Assembly: GCA_964650975.1 (NCBI GenBank) | Contig: CAZYWA010000049.1 | Span: 1-23,864, forward strand | Direction: 5' to 3' | From: CAZYWA01 sp964650975 [NCBI: uncultured bacterium] | GTDB taxonomy: Bacteria; JADJOY01 | Length of the DNA stretch: 23,864 bases | Shown: positions 21,542-23,864 of the stretch, piece after piece | Position numbering within the stretch: the stretch's first letter is position 1 | Layout of the letters: the number at the start of each line of letters is the position of its first letter | The notes under the pieces: generated by a model | Database searches by the model: none | Seen by the model: only the letters and a program-made list of their open reading frames with translations | What the model was told of the DNA's origin: nothing | Program-made: the position numbers and the translations under genes

Positions 21542-23864
21542 ATGAAATCGTGCGCGCCCGAAGCGGGCCGCTTCGACGGCTGGTGGCTCGGCGCGGCCCT
21601 GCTCGCATGGGGAGCGTTCCTGGTGAGGCCGATGGGAGGCCCGGTGGTGCATCCGGACGAGGACGTCGGGATCGCCACGGCGCGTCTTCTGTTTCGTGGC
21701 GTGCCGTTTCCCGATCTCGGGGTTCCCGCTTCACTCGGTCACGCACTGCTCCTGGCGCCCTTTCGGGCCTGGCTCGATCCGCCGGCGCGCGCGCTGCAGG
21801 TCGCGCGCGCTCTCAACGTGGTGCTCTACGCGGCGCTCGGTCCGCTCGTCTGGGCGCTGGTGCGACGCGCGGCGCCTCCGCTGAACCGCGCCGCCGCGCT
21901 TGCGGTGGCCGCGGCCGTCTCGCTCTATCCGCCGCTGGTGCTGCACGCGCACGCCGGCATGACGGAGTCCGCGCTGGCGGTGGGAGTCACCTCGACGGCG
22001 TTGCTGCTGGCGCGATCGATCGAGCGGGGCGTCGTCGCCGATGCGGTCGGGCTGGGGCTAGTCATCGGATTCCTGCCGCTCATCCACGTGCGCGGCAACG
22101 TGCCCGCGCTGGCGGCCGCGCTGGTGCTCCTGGCCTGGGCGCCGCGCGTGCCCGGCCGGAGCCGGGTGCTCGCGTTCGTGGCCGTGACGGCGGCGCTGGT
22201 CCTGGTCCCCGGTTGGTGGGGCAACGAATGGCTCGCTCGGCACCGTCCGGCGCTCGCGCCGCGCGTCGAGATGGGTCACGACCCGAGTCGAGTGCTGGCC
22301 GGCAATTCGACGCTGCGATTGATCGTGGATCTCGCCGGAGCGCTCGCCGCGCAAGCGCTCTACTCGATGACGTCGACGCTCGGGCTCGTGGCCTTGGGTA
22401 CGGCCGCCGGTTGCCGGGAGATCTGGACGCGCGTGGTGCGGGGGGCCGGTGATTCGAGCGCCGCGGTGCGAGCCTTCGCGGTGCTCACGCTGCTCGGCAC
22501 CTGGCTCGTGGTCGGCCTGTTCGCGAACCACTTCAGTCCGCGCGGCGCCAGCCACGCACAGTTCCTGATGCTCGGCCGCATGACCGACGCGGTGATGGTG
22601 CCGGTGCTGATCACGGCGTGGACCGCGGGTGTGGCGCACGCGAAAACGCGATGGACGTGGGTGTGGGCCGCTGCGCTCCCGCTCGCGGCCACGGCGTGCG
22701 TGGGGCTGATGCACTCGCGAACCTCCCCCGAGGGCGGACCGTCGGGGATGAACTGGATCGACGTCCTGGGTCTCTATCCGCTGCTCGCGCGCGTCGAGCG
22801 GATCGAGATGGCGTGGCTGGTGATGGTCGTGGCGGTCGGCGGATTCGTGGTGATCGCGGTCGCACGCCGGCCCGCGAAGCTCGCCGGGATTCTCGCCGTG
22901 GTCGGAGCGGCCGCGGCGTTCACGACGTCGCGCGGCTACTTCGTGGCCGGCTCGCGCTATCGCGATCAGCGTCGCGCGGTGGCGCACGTCGTGACGTTCC
23001 TCGGCGAGCGCTCGCCGGATCCGAGCGCCCGGTGCGTGGCCGTGGACGACGACGGGCTGAACTTCGTCTACCTGGATCTGGGTTTCGCGAGTCCGGAGCT
23101 CGAGCTCCACCGGTTCGATTCGTCGGTCCAGGATCTGCCGTGCCCCGCGCTCTTCGTGCTGGGTGGCACGGCAGCGGCCGCGCGCGTCGCGGGTGCACGT
23201 CGGGTGCTGATCGAAAACGGCGCCGGCGCGACGCTCTGGGTGCGTCCCGGCCCGCTCGCGAACGACCTGGGCGCGAAGGGGATGCTGCTGCTCGACCCGC
23301 CCGGCTCGGTCCTGCCCAGGGCGGCGATGCGATCGACGCTGACGCTTCTCGATGCGCCCACCAGCCAGCTCACGACGTCGCGTTCGCGTCCACGACGCAT
23401 CCGACTGCGGTTGACGCACACGGGCACGGGCGCACCCTGGCCGTCCGAGGCGAGTCTCGAAGGACCCTCCCACTCGGTGCGCCTCGGCGTCCGCTGGCTC
23501 AAGCCCGATCGGAGCCTCGCGGGACAAGGCCGCGTCGCGCTGCCGGAGACGGTGATGCCGGGTGAGACCGTCGATCTCGAGGTGCCGCTCGCGCCCGAGG
23601 ACGAGGGTCGCGGCCCGCTTCCTCGCGGCGACTACGCGGTGTGGCTAGGGCTGCTCCAGGAGAACGTGTCGTGGTTCGGCGATCGCGGGGACGCGGGCCC
23701 GCTGGGACATCAGCAGGTCGAAGAGGCACTCCCAGGAACTCATGGGTCCAATCATAGTCGACTTTCTAGATATTTGACAACCTCAACTATCTGGTGGCAC
23801 AATACGATGATGGCTAACACACTGCTACTCATCCCACTGGACGACACCGTCGTCTTCCCGAATA
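21542..23864 (+). CDS. GT39-like integral membrane glycosyltransferase; frame open to the window end, recognisable protein ends near 23700
   Basis: From ATG 21542 I read 774 codons with no stop. Residues 1-480 or so hold about ten to eleven hydrophobic helices. The first loop contains V-V-H-P-D-E-D-V-G, typical of the acidic catalytic loop of GT39/ArnT-type enzymes that use polyprenyl-linked sugars on the periplasmic face. Residues about 619-720 form a soluble Ig-like domain: T-H-T-G-T-G-A-P-W-P, V-R-L-G-V-R-W-L, P-G-E-T-V-D-L-E-V-P-L, G-D-Y-A-V-W-L-G-L-L-Q-E-N-V-S-W-F. It resembles domains often attached to such proteins, which normally end a few residues after the W-F-x-D-x-G-x-x-P-L segment. 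Here the frame continues past 23700 into sequence of different composition and then into a Lon-like start. No ribosome site precedes ATG 21542. The true C-terminus is probably missing. Confidence 0.8.
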   Translation, partial: MKSCAPEAGRFDGWWLGAALLAWGAFLVRPMGGPVVHPDEDVGIATARLLFRGVPFPDLGVPASLGHALLLAPFRAWLDPPARALQVARALNVVLYAALGPLVWALVRRAAPPLNRAAALAVAAAVSLYPPLVLHAHAGMTESALAVGVTSTALLLARSIERGVVADAVGLGLVIGFLPLIHVRGNVPALAAALVLLAWAPRVPGRSRVLAFVAVTAALVLVPGWWGNEWLARHRPALAPRVEMGHDPSRVLAGNSTLRLIVDLAGALAAQALYSMTSTLGLVALGTAAGCREIWTRVVRGAGDSSAAVRAFAVLTLLGTWLVVGLFANHFSPRGASHAQFLMLGRMTDAVMVPVLITAWTAGVAHAKTRWTWVWAAALPLAATACVGLMHSRTSPEGGPSGMNWIDVLGLYPLLARVERIEMAWLVMVVAVGGFVVIAVARRPAKLAGILAVVGAAAAFTTSRGYFVAGSRYRDQRRAVAHVVTFLGERSPDPSARCVAVDDDGLNFVYLDLGFASPELELHRFDSSVQDLPCPALFVLGGTAAAARVAGARRVLIENGAGATLWVRPGPLANDLGAKGMLLLDPPGSVLPRAAMRSTLTLLDAPTSQLTTSRSRPRRIRLRLTHTGTGAPWPSEASLEGPSHSVRLGVRWLKPDRSLAGQGRVALPETVMPGETVDLEVPLAPEDEGRGPLPRGDYAVWLGLLQENVSWFGDRGDAGPLGHQQVEEALPGTHGSNHSRLSRYLTTSTIWWHNTMMANTLLLIPLDDTVVFPN
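23645..23755 (-). CDS. Possible truncated divergent gene start (36 codons)
   Basis: From ATG 23755 (or ATG 23743) on the minus strand a short frame reads S-S-W-E-C-L-F-D-L-L-M-S-Q before entering the sequence that is antisense to the glycosyltransferase and stopping at 23645. The first 14-18 codons look protein-like and lie divergent from the Lon-like start. If a join lies near 23700, this could be the 5' end of a real gene cut off by it. It is not recognised, and it may be chance. Confidence 0.2.
   Translation of the reverse strand: MIGPMSSWECLFDLLMSQRARVPAIAEPRHVLLEQP
23768..23804 (+). promoter_or_regulatory. Promoter and dyad upstream of the Lon-like start
   Basis: A perfect -35 hexamer TTGACA (23774-23779) is followed 18 bp later by CACAAT (23798-23803), a moderate -10. 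The -35 sits inside an imperfect inverted repeat: AGATATTTGA (23768-23777) and TCAACTATCT (23783-23792), 9 of 10 pairs, 5-bp spacer. This patch is only about 40% GC. A repressor bound there would cover the -35. It is neither the CIRCE nor the HAIR heat-shock element, whose spacings and sequences differ. Confidence 0.5.
23810..23864 (+). CDS. lon: N-terminus of a Lon-type ATP-dependent protease (partial)
   Basis: Eighteen codons are visible before the window ends, reading M-A-N-T-L-L-L-I-P-L-D-D-T-V-V-F-P-N. This matches the opening of the Lon substrate-binding domain (L-P-x-x-P-L-x-x-x-V-V-F-P-G/N-M), and the next codon begins with A as Met would. ATG 23807, one codon earlier, is an alternative. 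A weak ribosome site TGGTGG (23792-23797) lies about 9-12 nt upstream and a TTGACA promoter precedes it. The D-D-T-V-V-F-P-N form reminds me of Lon from Thermoleophilia-type Actinobacteria, but 18 residues cannot place it. It is in the same frame as the glycosyltransferase, with no intervening stop. Confidence 0.55.
   Translation, partial: MANTLLLIPLDDTVVFPN

Noticed and set aside
22058-23527. 489-codon minus-strand open frame opposite the last glycosyltransferase
   Set aside because: It is rich in His/Arg/Gln/Glu with no domain. The plus strand encodes clear membrane helices and a conserved Ig-like domain.
23768-23792. CIRCE or HAIR heat-shock operator before the Lon-like start
   Set aside because: CIRCE needs TTAGCACTC-N9-GAGTGCTAA and HAIR needs CTTGAGT-N7-ACTCAAG. 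Arms and spacing here do not fit either.
1-23864. CRISPR arrays, tRNA/rRNA genes, insertion sequences, phage genes or defence systems
   Set aside because: I saw no regularly spaced repeats, no cloverleaf-like or rRNA-like stretches, no transposase or integrase motifs and no known defence domains.

Overview
The window is very GC-rich (roughly 68-70% by eye) and almost wall-to-wall coding. A TonB protein, a large TonB-dependent outer-membrane receptor, a lipoprotein and Sec signal peptides show that it comes from a Gram-negative, double-membrane bacterium. The style fits an environmental lineage such as Myxococcota/Desulfobacterota-like groups or a related uncultured phylum: high GC, GTG starts, a split plus a fused 2-oxoacid dehydrogenase E1, and many membrane-anchored SGNH hydrolases and GT-C glycosyltransferases. 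I cannot fix the phylum. I saw no rRNA, tRNA, CRISPR array, insertion sequence or phage gene.

Layout. (1) 1-2818, envelope energy and unknowns: tonB on the minus strand, with the probable start of its next operon gene at the left edge; a divergent secreted protein of unknown function; and a convergent transglutaminase-like/TPR lipoprotein whose 3' end overlaps it antisense. (2) 2849-5767: a 946-aa TonB-dependent receptor on the minus strand, closed by a perfect 16-bp-stem terminator. (3) 5935-8035, plus strand: a NudL-like Nudix hydrolase followed 22 nt later by a membrane-anchored SGNH hydrolase. (4) 8061-21430, minus strand: a nine-gene, tightly packed run. In transcription order it encodes branched-chain 2-oxoacid dehydrogenase E1-alpha, E1-beta and lipoyl E2; an XRE-cupin regulator; a fused E1 alpha-beta; an SGNH hydrolase that starts inside the fused E1 stop codon (ATGA); a GT-C-type glycosyltransferase; a second SGNH hydrolase; and a membrane-anchored NPCBM protein. 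(5) From 21542, plus strand: a second GT39-like membrane glycosyltransferase, divergent from the operon. A 28-bp near-perfect palindrome in the 111-bp spacer abuts its start codon.

How the genes may work together. The first three operon genes make branched-chain acyl-CoA from branched 2-oxoacids. No dihydrolipoamide dehydrogenase (E3) is present, so it must come from elsewhere. The embedded XRE-cupin protein is the obvious candidate for control. The downstream half encodes membrane SGNH (esterase or acyltransferase-like) enzymes, a polyprenyl-sugar-type glycosyltransferase and a glycan-binding-like module. A link between branched-chain acyl supply and modification of a surface glycan or lipid is therefore a reasonable but unproven reading.

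The right-hand end is anomalous. The glycosyltransferase frame has no stop codon before the window ends. Its homology-like C-terminal domain breaks off near 23700, GC falls sharply, and the frame runs straight into what looks like the promoter and first 18 codons of a Lon protease. This may be a chimeric assembly join or a recent rearrangement.
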